A DNA stretch of 64,000 nt from Flavobacterium plurextorum (GTDB taxonomy: Bacteria; Bacteroidota; Bacteroidia; Flavobacteriales; Flavobacteriaceae). Numbering within the stretch: position 1 is the stretch's first letter; each line of letters opens with the position of its first letter. Shown here in pieces: positions 52,420 through 63,316 of this stretch. The stretch lies in NCBI RefSeq assembly GCF_002217395.1, contig NZ_MUHD01000004.1, positions 62,001 to 126,000 of the forward strand, written 5' to 3'. The position numbers were made by a program, and so were the translations under genes. Under the pieces are notes generated by a model, which did not search any database, was not told the DNA's origin, and worked only from the letters and a program-made list of their open reading frames with translations.

Positions 52420-54606
52420 ATGTTTAATTTTCCCCACGAGTATCAACTTGATGCCAAAGACTGTGGTCCATCTTGTATAAAAATAATTGCTAAATTCTAT
52501 GGCAGGTTTTACAGCCTGCCTTTTTTACGCGATTTATGCGGTATTACTAGAGAAGGAGTTAGTTTTTTAGATTTAAGTGATGCCTGCGAAAAAATTAGTT
52601 TGCGTACTAAGAGTATTAAGATAGATTTTAATACCTTAAAAACAATTCCGCTGCCTTGTATTGTACACTGGCAAGACAATCATTTTATTGTAGTTTACAA
52701 AATAAACCATAAACAAGTATTTGTTTCAGATCCTGCAAAGGGTTTATTGAAATACTCTTATGAAAATTTTAAGAATAGCTGGCTGAAAGAATCTGAAACC
52801 GGAGCGGTTTTAGCCATAGAGCCAATGGCTGATTTTAAACAGCGATCTATCGATGACAAGTTAGAACGCCGCAAAACATTTGAAAATTTCTTAGGTTATT
52901 TTACCCCCTACAAAAAAAGTTTTATAAACTTATTTGTGGTAATGCTGATCGTAACAGTTTTACAGGCTTTTTTACCTTTTATTTCAAAAGCTGTTATAGA
53001 TGTTGGAATTCAGACTAACGATTTAGATTTTATTGATCTTGTTCTAATTGCTAATATCACAATCATTGTCAGTATTCTGCTAAGCAATATGATACGTGAT
53101 TGGATCTTGCTTCATCTAACCTCAAGAATCAATATTTCATTAATATCAGACTATCTAATTAAATTAATGAAACTGCCAATTACTTTCTTCGAGAATAAAT
53201 TAATTGGAGATATTTTACAGCGAGCACAAGATCATGAACGTATTCGTGATTTTATAATGAATAATTCTCTCAATTTTATTTTTTCCATTTTAACCTTTTT
53301 CATTTTTGGAATTATTTTGTTTATATACAGCCCTATTTTATGTTTGATTTATGTCATTGGGAGTATATTATTTATTAGCTGGGTCTTATTCTTTTTGAGG
53401 TTTAGAAAAAAACTGGATTGGGAGTATTTTGATGTTCATACTAAAAATCAAAGTTATTGGGTAGAAACGATAGGAAGTATTCAGGATATTAAAATCAATA
53501 ATTACGAAAAGCAGAAAAGATGGAAATGGGAAGCCTTGCAGGTTCAATTGTTTAAAATTGATCAAAAGATATTACGAATTACAAATGCCCAAAATCTGGG
53601 AGCGCAATTTATCAATCAATTAACCAATTTGGTAATTACTTTTTATTGTGCGAAATCTGTAATCAAAGGCGATATAACTTTTGGGGTAATGATCTCTACT
53701 CAATTTATAATTGGAATGTTAAATGGACCCGTTATGCAGTTTATTTCTTTTATCCAATCAGGGCAATATGCTAAGATAAGTTTCTTACGCTTAAATGAAA
53801 TTCATGAATTAGAGAACGAAGAAGAAAATGATATTAATAATAATATAAAACTGCCAGAGAATAAAAGTTTGTTTTTAAGAAATGTAAGTTTTCAGTATAG
53901 TCGTAATGGTGATTATATTTTAAGCAATCTATCGCTCATGATTCCTGAAGGTAAGGTTACTGCAATTGTTGGTGACAGCGGAAGTGGTAAAACCACTTTG
54001 TTAAAGTTAATTCTAAGATTGTACAAACCCACTCATGGAGAACTTTCGATGGGAAATTTAAATATCCAGAATATTAATTTAAAACAATGGAGAGAAAGTT
54101 GTGGTGCAGTAATGCAGGATGGTAAAATTTTTAGTGATACTATTCAAAATAATATTGTTTTAGACGATGAAAATATTGATTATGAAAGATTGAAAAAAGC
54201 GGTAACAGCTGCAAATATAGCAACTGAAATTGAAGCAATGCCAAAAGGTTATCAAACAATGATGGGAGAAAATGGAAGAGGCTTGAGCGGTGGGCAAAAA
54301 CAGCGTGTTCTTATTGCAAGAGCTTTGTATAAAGATCCTGATTACCTGTTTTTTGATGAAGCAACTAATTCACTTGATGTCATTAATGAACAAAAAATTG
54401 TTGTTGCATTGGAAGAAATATTTAAAAATAAAACTGTAATTGTTGTAGCGCATAGATTAAGTACAATTCGCAAAGCAGATCAAATTATAGTATTGAAAAA
54501 TGGGTATATCACCGAAATAGGAAATCATGATATGTTAATGACTCGCGAAAACGGGCACTATTATCAATTAGTTAAAACGCAAATAGGAGATACAGTAAAT
54601 GGCTAG
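52420..54606 (+). CDS. C39-peptidase ABC exporter (PCAT)
   Basis: A 728-residue bacteriocin-type transporter that cuts double-glycine leaders and exports the cargo. Residues 1-130 are the C39 peptidase with Gln9, Cys15 (DCGPSC), His88 (NHFIVVY) and Asp104 (DPAKG), so the protease looks active. Six membrane helices lie in about 165-450. The ATPase has Walker A GDSGSGKTT, signature LSGGQKQR, Walker B YLFFDEATNSLD and H-loop VAHRLS. The obvious substrate is the GG-leader lysozyme upstream. It starts 17 bp after the third lipoprotein gene and overlaps the HlyD gene by 8 bp. Start and length are normal for the family. Confidence 0.95.
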   Translation: MFNFPHEYQLDAKDCGPSCIKIIAKFYGRFYSLPFLRDLCGITREGVSFLDLSDACEKISLRTKSIKIDFNTLKTIPLPCIVHWQDNHFIVVYKINHKQVFVSDPAKGLLKYSYENFKNSWLKESETGAVLAIEPMADFKQRSIDDKLERRKTFENFLGYFTPYKKSFINLFVVMLIVTVLQAFLPFISKAVIDVGIQTNDLDFIDLVLIANITIIVSILLSNMIRDWILLHLTSRINISLISDYLIKLMKLPITFFENKLIGDILQRAQDHERIRDFIMNNSLNFIFSILTFFIFGIILFIYSPILCLIYVIGSILFISWVLFFLRFRKKLDWEYFDVHTKNQSYWVETIGSIQDIKINNYEKQKRWKWEALQVQLFKIDQKILRITNAQNLGAQFINQLTNLVITFYCAKSVIKGDITFGVMISTQFIIGMLNGPVMQFISFIQSGQYAKISFLRLNEIHELENEEENDINNNIKLPENKSLFLRNVSFQYSRNGDYILSNLSLMIPEGKVTAIVGDSGSGKTTLLKLILRLYKPTHGELSMGNLNIQNINLKQWRESCGAVMQDGKIFSDTIQNNIVLDDENIDYERLKKAVTAANIATEIEAMPKGYQTMMGENGRGLSGGQKQRVLIARALYKDPDYLFFDEATNSLDVINEQKIVVALEEIFKNKTVIVVAHRLSTIRKADQIIVLKNGYITEIGNHDMLMTRENGHYYQLVKTQIGDTVNG

Positions 54607-55924
54607 TAAAGGATTCCATAAAACACTTAATGAAAATAGAACAGAAGAAGTTGCTTCAATAATCGAAAGAATGCCAACTAAATTTGGTGCAACAATCACT
54701 GGAATTGTTATTGGGCTGGTTTTACTTTTACTTCTCTTTGGTTGGTTAATTAAATATCCATCAATTTTATCCGGGCAGATTGTTATCAATACACAACAAG
54801 CTCCAGTAAAGCTAATTGCTTCGACTTCAGGAAATATTATTTTATTAAAAAACAAATCAGGAGTAAAAATAAATGCAGGAACATATTTAGCGTATATAAA
54901 GAATGAAGCAAATTTAGATGATGTTCAGGTATTGGATAAATTACTTTATGTAACTAATATTCATCAGATTACTTACAATGAACATCGTCATTTGTTTCCT
55001 GAAAATTTATCTTTAGGTGAAATAAATAACAAATACTTTAATTTTTTAAATTCATTATATCAATATTTAGATTATTCAGTACAACAGCCTTATGAGTTTC
55101 AAAAACAGATAAATCAAAAGTTATTAGAGTTACAGCAAAGTAAGTTTTCTCAATTAAAAAGCGATTTTAAAAATCAAGAAATCAAATATAACATTTCACA
55201 GAGTCTTTTTAAAAAGGATTCAATTTTGTTTGAAAAAGAAGTAACTTCAAAAGCAGATATTGAGCGATCTATTATTGCAAAAGCCAATAGTATTTTAGAT
55301 TACAATGCTATTGACAAAGAAATTAATAATGCAAATTATCAAATAAAGGAAACCCAAAACAAAACTCAAGTTATCGCTATTGAAAAAGCAGTAAAAGAAA
55401 GAGAACTAGTTATTAATTTGTTCAACAGTTACTATGATTTGATAGATGCAGTAAAAAAATGGGAACGTACTTATGTTTTTGTCTCTCCTATTAATGGTAA
55501 AGTTGATTTTTTGAATTTTATAAAAAGTAACGACTATATTCAATCAGGGCAAGAATTGTTTAAAATCGTCCCAGATAATAACCAATTAATAGGTCAAGTT
55601 AATTTACCAGAAAATGGTGCAGGAAAAGTAAAGGCTGGGCAAGGTGTAATTATTAAGTTGAATAATTATCCGTATAATGAGTATGGCTCAATAAAAGGAA
55701 AGGTGAAAAGGATTTCGCTTGCAACAAATCAACAAACGCTTTCAGATAACCAGAATAAAATCAATTCTTATCTTGTCGATGTTATTCTGCCATCAGGTTT
55801 GAAAACTAATTATGGAGTAGAATTAAACTTTCATGCCGAAGCAAAAGGAACTGCAGAAATTGTTACGGAAGATAGAAGATTAATAGAACGATTTTTTGAT
55901 AACTTGAGATATAAATTGAAATAG
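54599..55924 (+). CDS. HlyD-family adaptor of the PCAT exporter
   Basis: A 441-residue membrane-fusion protein. One membrane helix (about 31-52, ITGIVIGLVLLLLLFGWLI), a first half-lipoyl/barrel segment (ILSGQIVINTQQAPVKLIASTSGNIILL), a long helical hairpin (about 160-290) and a second half (RTYVFVSPINGKVDFLNFIKSNDYIQSGQELFKIVPDN). It bridges the inner-membrane exporter to the outer membrane. It overlaps the transporter gene by 8 bp. No TolC-type outer-membrane gene is in the operon, so a shared TolC encoded elsewhere is expected. Confidence 0.92.
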   Translation: MASKGFHKTLNENRTEEVASIIERMPTKFGATITGIVIGLVLLLLLFGWLIKYPSILSGQIVINTQQAPVKLIASTSGNIILLKNKSGVKINAGTYLAYIKNEANLDDVQVLDKLLYVTNIHQITYNEHRHLFPENLSLGEINNKYFNFLNSLYQYLDYSVQQPYEFQKQINQKLLELQQSKFSQLKSDFKNQEIKYNISQSLFKKDSILFEKEVTSKADIERSIIAKANSILDYNAIDKEINNANYQIKETQNKTQVIAIEKAVKERELVINLFNSYYDLIDAVKKWERTYVFVSPINGKVDFLNFIKSNDYIQSGQELFKIVPDNNQLIGQVNLPENGAGKVKAGQGVIIKLNNYPYNEYGSIKGKVKRISLATNQQTLSDNQNKINSYLVDVILPSGLKTNYGVELNFHAEAKGTAEIVTEDRRLIERFFDNLRYKLK

Positions 55925-55969
55925 TCTTTGTTAATTTGGAAATGAAAAGAGTTATTAAAAAAAAGACAA

Positions 55970-56692
55970 ATGAAAATATCAGTTTTTAAATTAAAGCAAA
56001 GAAATGTTGGAAATTTTTTAAAGTTGCATTTACTCTTTCTTTTATTTACTCAAAGTTCTTTTTCTCAGACTAGTGATGAAAAGAAAGTTATGATTGACGG
56101 CGAAAAAGCTTTTTCAGAAAATAACTTTACACTGGCAAAAGATATTTATTCACAAGCAGTAAAGCTGGATGAAAAAAACAGAAATTTTTGGTACAATCTA
56201 GCGGCTTCTGAGCTAGCACTGGGAGAGCGCGAAAACGCATGTGAGCATTTTTATAAAGCTTATTTATTGAATGACGGAGAAGCATTAAATGCAATAAAAG
56301 AAAATTGTCCGAATTTTAGAAATGGTTCAATCATGGCAGTAAACGATGTTGACGAAAAGCCTAAATTTATTTATAAAGATAAAGAGTATTTACTTTGTGA
56401 AAAAGGAGTGTTAAGTTCAAAATACGTTGATTATATGGCAAAGGAATTAAGGAATTCTAGGGTGTTAGGAAAGAAAGCAATAGGTCGAAAGGTATATGTT
56501 CTAATAGGAATAAGTAAGGCTGATAGTTTAAATATAGAAGTGCTTAAAGTTACAGGAAATCAGGAAGATGTTTCAGCTGTCAAAGATGAAGTCATAGCTG
56601 TTTTTAAAAACGCGGCGAGCTATATTTCAGCTAAAAATAAAGGTGTAAATGTAGATTTATGGGAAAAATGGGCTATTCCATTAAGTTTTTAG
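55970..56692 (+). CDS. TPR and TonB-C-terminal-like protein, exported
   Basis: A 240-residue protein with an internal signal-like helix (about 19-33, KLHLLFLLFTQSSFSQ). Residues about 38-110 form TPR-type helices (AFSENNFTLAKDIYSQAVKLDEKNRNFWYNLAASELALGE). Residues about 150-235 (DYMAKELRNSRVLGKKAIGRKVYVLIGISKADSLNIEVLKVTG) resemble the C-terminal domain of TonB, which contacts outer-membrane receptors. It is the last gene of the export operon, 45 bp after hlyD. A link between the exporter and the outer membrane, or cell-envelope sensing, is possible; nothing proves it. Confidence 0.65.
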   Translation: MKISVFKLKQRNVGNFLKLHLLFLLFTQSSFSQTSDEKKVMIDGEKAFSENNFTLAKDIYSQAVKLDEKNRNFWYNLAASELALGERENACEHFYKAYLLNDGEALNAIKENCPNFRNGSIMAVNDVDEKPKFIYKDKEYLLCEKGVLSSKYVDYMAKELRNSRVLGKKAIGRKVYVLIGISKADSLNIEVLKVTGNQEDVSAVKDEVIAVFKNAASYISAKNKGVNVDLWEKWAIPLSF

Positions 56693-56895
56693 AATAGTGC
56701 ATTCGCTTCATAACAAAAGCAAGCCTTATTAAAATCGAATTTTATATAAAATAAACTCCTTTGTGTCTTTTTAGAGATAATCCTCAAAAAAATATCTAAT
56801 AAAAAGTTAAAATTATCGATTACAAAACCAAGTAATCGTTCTGTTTAAAAATTTGCAAATTATCTCATTCTCGAATTGATAAATTGTCTAATTAA

Positions 56896-58560
<1,665 letters not shown>

Positions 58561-58640
58561 TAATTAATATTCTAGAAGATGTAACTTTTGAGTGAAACTC
58601 ATTACTAATAAGCTTCAACGAATAACTTTTTTAAATTATA

Positions 58641-60554
58641 ATGGAAGAAAAAAAATTAGACCTTAATTCAATCATTGGTTTTGTATTGATATTCGGAATT
58701 TTGATTTGGATTATGTATCAAAATCAGCCTTCTGAGAAAGAAATTGCTGCTGAGAAAGCCAAGAAAGAATTAGTTGCTAAACAAGAAGCTCAAGCTCAGG
58801 TTGATAAAGCAAAAACTGCTGTTGCATCAACCGTTGCTGCAACTCCTGGTGATACTGTACAATTAGCACAATTGCAAAAAACTTTAGGTGGTTTCGCATA
58901 TTCAGCTACACTTCCTTCTGCAAAAGAGTCTTTTACAACAATTGAAAACGAAAAGATTAAACTTAAAATCGCTAATAAAGGAGGTTATATAGTTGAAGCT
59001 ACGCTTAAAGAATTCGAAAGACTTAAAAAAGGTTCAGGTCAATTAGTTGAGTTAATCAAGAATAATAATTCAAACTTAAATTTACAACTTCTTACGACAG
59101 ATAACAGAACATTAAATTCTAAAGATTTGTATTTTGAACCAACATTAGAAAAAGTTGGTGCAGATCAGGTTTTATCGATGCGTTTGAAAGCGGGAGCTAA
59201 TGAGTTTTTAGAGTATAAATATGTATTGAAACCAAATGATTATTTAGTAGGTTTTGATATTCGTTCACAAGGATTAAATAGAGTTTTAAATTCTGCTAAG
59301 CCACTGAATTTGCAATGGGATTTGAAAACATACAGAAATGAAAAAAGTATTTCTTATGAAAATCGTTACGCACAGATCGATTATAAATATGATGATTCTA
59401 AATACAGTTCTGTAAGCAATCATGGTCAAGGTAAAGAAGATACTCCAGAAAAAGTAAGTTATATTGCTTTTAAACAGCATTTCTTTACTACTATTTTATC
59501 TTCAGAAAAACCGTTTGCAACATCTAAACTACAATCAGATGATTTAGTTAAAGATGAAAAAATAGATACGGTTTTTACAAAACAATTTAGAGCAAACCTT
59601 CCTTTAGCTTTTTCAAATGGAGAGGTTGATTATAAAATGAGTTTATATTTTGGTCCAGCAGATTATAAAATATTAAAATCATACGATAAAAATTTCGAAA
59701 AGATCATTCCGTTAGGATGGGGAATTTTCGGTTGGATTAATAAATGGATCTTTATTCCGTTGTTCGGATTTTTAAGCTCAACAATGGGATTATCATTAGG
59801 GATTGCGATTATCATTTTTACAATAATCATCAAATTGGCAATGTCGCCTATTACCTATAAGTCATTCTTGTCGCAGGCTAAAATGAAAGTTTTACGTCCG
59901 GAGATTACAGAGTTGGGAGAAAAATTCAAAAAAGACCCAATGAAGAAACAACAAGAAACAATGAAGCTTTACAATAAAGCAGGAGTAAACCCAATGGCAG
60001 GATGTATTCCGGCATTGATTCAGCTTCCGTTTATGTATGCATCGTTTCAATTCTTCCCAGCTGCATTTGAGTTGAGACAAAAAAGCTTCCTTTGGGCAGA
60101 CGATTTATCATCTTTTGATGCAATTGCTAAGTTGCCTTTTACTATTCCAATGTATGGAGATCATATTAGTTTGTTTCCAATTTTGGCTGCAATCGCAATT
60201 TTCTTCTACATGAAAATGACTTCAGGGGATCAACAAATGGCAGCGCCTCAGCAAGAAGGTATGCCGGACATGGCAAAAATGATGAAAATCATGATTTATG
60301 TTTCGCCATTAATGATGTTAATTTTCTTCAATAATTATGGTTCTGGTTTAAGTTTGTACAACTTTATTTCTAACTTAATTACAATAGGAATTATGTTTGT
60401 AATTAAAAACTACATTGTAGACAGCGATAAAATTCATGCTCAAATTCAAGAAAACAAATTGAGAGAGCCAAAGAAACCAAGTAAGTTTCAACAGCGCCTT
60501 CAAGATGTAATGGAACAACAAGAAGCTGCAAAAGCTCAGAATAAAAAGAAATAA
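58641..60554 (+). CDS. yidC: membrane protein insertase YidC
   Basis: Inserts proteins into the inner membrane and helps the Sec translocon. The 637-residue protein has an N-terminal helix (about 10-26, IIGFVLIFGILIWIMY), a long periplasmic beta domain (about 85-355) and the Oxa1/YidC core with five hydrophobic segments (LGWGIFGWINKWIFIPLFGFLSS onward, KLAMSPITYKSFLSQAKMKVL, LYNFISNLITIGIMFVIKNYI). The basic Lys/Gln-rich tail is usual in Gram-negative forms. Co-directional with pyrG. Confidence 0.97.
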   Translation: MEEKKLDLNSIIGFVLIFGILIWIMYQNQPSEKEIAAEKAKKELVAKQEAQAQVDKAKTAVASTVAATPGDTVQLAQLQKTLGGFAYSATLPSAKESFTTIENEKIKLKIANKGGYIVEATLKEFERLKKGSGQLVELIKNNNSNLNLQLLTTDNRTLNSKDLYFEPTLEKVGADQVLSMRLKAGANEFLEYKYVLKPNDYLVGFDIRSQGLNRVLNSAKPLNLQWDLKTYRNEKSISYENRYAQIDYKYDDSKYSSVSNHGQGKEDTPEKVSYIAFKQHFFTTILSSEKPFATSKLQSDDLVKDEKIDTVFTKQFRANLPLAFSNGEVDYKMSLYFGPADYKILKSYDKNFEKIIPLGWGIFGWINKWIFIPLFGFLSSTMGLSLGIAIIIFTIIIKLAMSPITYKSFLSQAKMKVLRPEITELGEKFKKDPMKKQQETMKLYNKAGVNPMAGCIPALIQLPFMYASFQFFPAAFELRQKSFLWADDLSSFDAIAKLPFTIPMYGDHISLFPILAAIAIFFYMKMTSGDQQMAAPQQEGMPDMAKMMKIMIYVSPLMMLIFFNNYGSGLSLYNFISNLITIGIMFVIKNYIVDSDKIHAQIQENKLREPKKPSKFQQRLQDVMEQQEAAKAQNKKK

Positions 60555-60570
60555 TTTTTATTTTAATATC

Positions 60571-60600
60571 AAAAACCGCTGTTGTTAAACAGCGGTTTTT
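60571..60600. terminator. bidirectional terminator after yidC
   Basis: AAAAACCGCTGTT (60571-60583) pairs perfectly with AACAGCGGTTTTT (60588-60600), 4-nt loop, T-runs on both strands. It separates yidC from the convergent fasciclin gene. Confidence 0.9.
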
Positions 60601-60606
60601 TTGTGC

Positions 60607-61581
60607 TTAAAATTTTGGTAATAAAACTTTATCAATGACATGAATGACTCCGTTTGAACATTGAACATCTGTGGCAATAATATTGCTGACTCTGTTGTTT
60701 GCGTCAGTGATTTTAGGTCCTCCAGTCAAGCCAATAGTAAAATTTTGTCCAGCAAAAGTACTTACGATTTGACCGTTTGTTAAAGAAGTTGAAAGTACAT
60801 TTGCACCTGCAACCACATGATATTTTAATGTTGTTTGTAGAACATTAACGGGAATGGCAGCAAGTCCTGAATAGCCAGTTTCGGTTAAAAAACTTGTGAA
60901 TGCAGCATTTGTTGGGGCAAAAACGGTAAAGGGCGAACTTGCTGTGCCAGATAATATTCCCACAAATTCAGATGCTGGATTATAGGTCAACGCCACTACA
61001 AGTGTAGTGAAGTTTTTGTTGGCGATTGCATGATTCACAATAGTTGGCAGTCCAATTACGCCATCTACAACATGAATAACGCCATTAGAAGCTGGAATAT
61101 CTGCAATGGTAACTGTTGCGCCTCCATTTGCTTTTCCACCATTAATATCAACACCAGTTCCCTTTTCAAGATACATACTTATCGTGTTTGTGGTTGATGC
61201 ACCTCCTTTAGCTAATGTTTTTACATAACCTGTTGTAATTTCGGTTGATTTTACTGTAGTGCTCAAAACATGATTTAGTAATAGTTCTTTGAGCACGGGA
61301 GCGGGTACAGCACTTAGATCAGCATAACCATTTGCTGTTAAAAAAGCACTAAAAGCTGCATTTGTGGGTGCAAATACAGTAAACGTGCCTGAAGATTTCA
61401 ATGTTGTGGCTAAATCTGCTTTTTGTAAAGCAGCTACCAGAGAGCTTAAATTTGGATTTGCTTGCGCAATCGATACAATTGTTTGGGGATTCTGACTTGA
61501 ATTGTCATCATTGTTGCAGGAAACAGTGACGAAAGTAATTAACGCTAAAAAAGCAATTAATTTAATTTTAATTGTTTTCAT
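60607..61581 (-). CDS. fasciclin-domain lipoprotein, two FAS1 domains
   Basis: A 324-residue lipoprotein (lipobox TVSC) with two FAS1 domains, about 40-175 and 185-320, each showing the FTVFAPTNAAFSAFL and NGVIHVVDGV/VLLP motifs that bracket the fold. FAS1 proteins mediate surface adhesion or matrix contacts. The start at 61581 gives a proper lipoprotein signal; an upstream in-frame start at 61653 would add 24 residues without one. Monocistronic, convergent with yidC. Confidence 0.92.
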   Translation of the reverse strand: MKTIKIKLIAFLALITFVTVSCNNDDNSSQNPQTIVSIAQANPNLSSLVAALQKADLATTLKSSGTFTVFAPTNAAFSAFLTANGYADLSAVPAPVLKELLLNHVLSTTVKSTEITTGYVKTLAKGGASTTNTISMYLEKGTGVDINGGKANGGATVTIADIPASNGVIHVVDGVIGLPTIVNHAIANKNFTTLVVALTYNPASEFVGILSGTASSPFTVFAPTNAAFTSFLTETGYSGLAAIPVNVLQTTLKYHVVAGANVLSTSLTNGQIVSTFAGQNFTIGLTGGPKITDANNRVSNIIATDVQCSNGVIHVIDKVLLPKF

Positions 61582-61890
61582 GATATTGTTTTTTTTCGTT
61601 TGTTCTGCTAAATTAATTATTTTGTTTAATTTTTTTGTTAAAAAATTAAACAAATATTAAATTTAATATACATTTAACTATGTTGTTTAGTGTTGTAATA
61701 TTTTGATTTTTAGTATTTTGACTTTTGTTTATGGTGTTTTTATGTTTTATTCTCTAGAATTTTTGTTTAATAAAGATTAAACAAAATTTAAAATACTATT
61801 TAAGATTTTAAAAGTCAGTATAAAAGTAAAAATGGTTATACTTTTGCAATACTAAAACTCATTTTTTAGTGTTATAATGAAAAACAGTTT
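61582..61890. other. divergent AT-rich promoter region
   Basis: A 309-bp gap between the fasciclin and MORN-type genes. The TACTTTTG box at 61839-61846 fits the plus-strand gene. No convincing box was found for the fasciclin gene and no small gene is visible. Confidence 0.5.
61839..61846 (+). promoter_or_regulatory. minus-7 box of the MORN-type gene
   Basis: TACTTTTG matches TAnnTTTG and lies 44 bp upstream of the ATG at 61891. Confidence 0.5.
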
Positions 61891-62595
61891 ATGAAAAAAA
61901 TTTGGATTTTATTTTTAATAAGTACAGCAGCTTTTTCTCAAGATTTTAATAAAGTTGATTCTAACGGAAAAAAGGACGGAGTCTGGAAAGGAGCTTATGA
62001 AGTTTCTAAACGCCCGCGTTATGAAGGGACTTTTAATCACGGAAAAGAGACTGGTGTTTTTAAATTTTTTGATGATACAAAAAAAGGCGATGTTATTGCA
62101 ACACGCGATTTTACAGCAAATAATGGAAGTTCTTACACTACATTTTTTGATCAGAATAAAAATAAAGTAAGTGAAGGGAAAGAAGTAGGGAAAGCACGTG
62201 AGGGAGAATGGAAGTATTATCATAAAGCTTCTAAAGTAGTTATGATGCTTGAAAATTATAAAAACGGAAAGCTGGAAGGGGTAAAATTAATTTATTATCC
62301 TGATTCTAAAATTGCCGAAGAAATGAGCTATAAGAATGGATCGAAAGATGGCGTTTATAAAAAATATGGACAAAATGGAAAGCTTCTAGAGCAAACAACT
62401 TATAAAGATAATTTGTATAACGGAGACGCTGTTTTTTATGATTCTGATGGTGCTGAAGCTTCAAAAGGGAAGTTTGTGAATGGAAAAAAAGCCGGAATGT
62501 GGCAGTTTTATACTAATGGGAAGTTACTGAAAGAAGTAAATATGAGTGATCCTAAAAGTAGTTATCAGGCTGATTCAAAACCAATAAAAGAATAA
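61891..62595 (+). CDS. exported MORN/YwqK-type repeat protein
   Basis: A 234-residue exported protein (signal ending near AFSQ, residue 17) made of MORN-like repeats: KDGVWKGAYEVSKRPRYEGTFNHGKETGVFKFF, REGEWKYYHKASK, NGKLEGVKLIYYPDSK, KNGSKDGVYKKYGQNGK, YNGDAVFYDSDG, NGKKAGMWQFYTNGK. Such proteins are often called YwqK-family antitoxins, but no toxin partner is adjacent and many flavobacterial copies are simply surface or periplasmic repeats. Role unknown. Confidence 0.85.
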   Translation: MKKIWILFLISTAAFSQDFNKVDSNGKKDGVWKGAYEVSKRPRYEGTFNHGKETGVFKFFDDTKKGDVIATRDFTANNGSSYTTFFDQNKNKVSEGKEVGKAREGEWKYYHKASKVVMMLENYKNGKLEGVKLIYYPDSKIAEEMSYKNGSKDGVYKKYGQNGKLLEQTTYKDNLYNGDAVFYDSDGAEASKGKFVNGKKAGMWQFYTNGKLLKEVNMSDPKSSYQADSKPIKE

Positions 62596-62606
62596 AGAAT
62601 TTTTTT

Positions 62607-62679
62607 GCCACGAATTCCGCTAATTTGCACGAATTATTTTTTTTAATGAAAATTTGTAGAAATTAGCGAAATTTGTGGC
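62607..62679. repeat. imperfect inverted-repeat element, family A copy 2
   Basis: GCCACGAATTCCGCTAATTT (62607-62626) pairs with AAATTAGCGAAATTTGTGGC (62660-62679), 18 of 20 positions. Shares ATTCGTG, TTTGCAC and GTGGC words with the element at 47943-48063. It lies 11 bp after the MORN-type gene and may end its transcript. Confidence 0.65.
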
Positions 62680-62758
62680 TGACTTTTTTTGTTTAAAATA
62701 TAATTGGAAATTTGTAGCAAACTTTTTTCTAAATTTGATTTACTAATACTTTGAGTAA

Positions 62759-63316
62759 ATGGATTTAAACGAACTTGTTGGACGATTTTTATTATTGTTT
62801 TTTTCAATTCTGCTTTTGTATTTTTTCTCCAATAGAAAAGATAATGAAACCATAAACCCATTGATGGTTATCGTGGGACTTTGTACTTTTTCACTTTGTT
62901 ATTTGTTTACAAAAATTGAAATTGGTGTAGGAATTGGTTTTGGCTTGTTTGCTATATTTTCAATTCTAAGATTTAGAACACAATCGTTTACAGTAAATGC
63001 AATAATTTTTCTTTTTGCGACCATCACACTTTCGATTTTAGATATTATGTATCCTTTCGAAAAAATAGAGATTCTTTTATTTTTTCAACTTATAATAATC
63101 GGTTTTTATATCGCTGCTTCGATGATAGTCAATAAAAAGGCTTCAAAGTATTTGAATACTGTCGATGTGAAAATCCCTCTTATTAATGATTTCTCCTTAG
63201 AAAATCGAAATATCAGAAAAGCAATTCAGGAAAAAATTAATATTGAAGATTTCGATTTCAAAATTGTTTTGGTTAATACCGTTTCAAACGAAATCGATTT
63301 GTTGGTTTTTTATTGA
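62759..63316 (+). CDS. DUF4956 membrane protein
   Basis: A 185-residue protein with about four membrane segments (residues 8-22, 35-50, 52-70 and 78-120) and a cytoplasmic tail. The GIGFGLFAIFSILRFRTQSF segment is the DUF4956 hallmark; such proteins often accompany polyphosphate-polymerase (VTC) or CotH genes, neither of which is in view. The stop abuts the stop of the convergent PEP-binding gene with no gap. Confidence 0.88.
   Translation: MDLNELVGRFLLLFFSILLLYFFSNRKDNETINPLMVIVGLCTFSLCYLFTKIEIGVGIGFGLFAIFSILRFRTQSFTVNAIIFLFATITLSILDIMYPFEKIEILLFFQLIIIGFYIAASMIVNKKASKYLNTVDVKIPLINDFSLENRNIRKAIQEKINIEDFDFKIVLVNTVSNEIDLLVFY

Noticed and set aside
48589..56692. Prophage remnant explaining the lysozyme domain
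   Set aside because: No holin, structural, integrase or packaging gene is present, and the lysozyme has a bacteriocin-type leader and exporter.
61891..62595. YwqK-type antitoxin of a toxin-antitoxin pair
   Set aside because: The protein is exported by a signal peptide and no toxin gene is adjacent.
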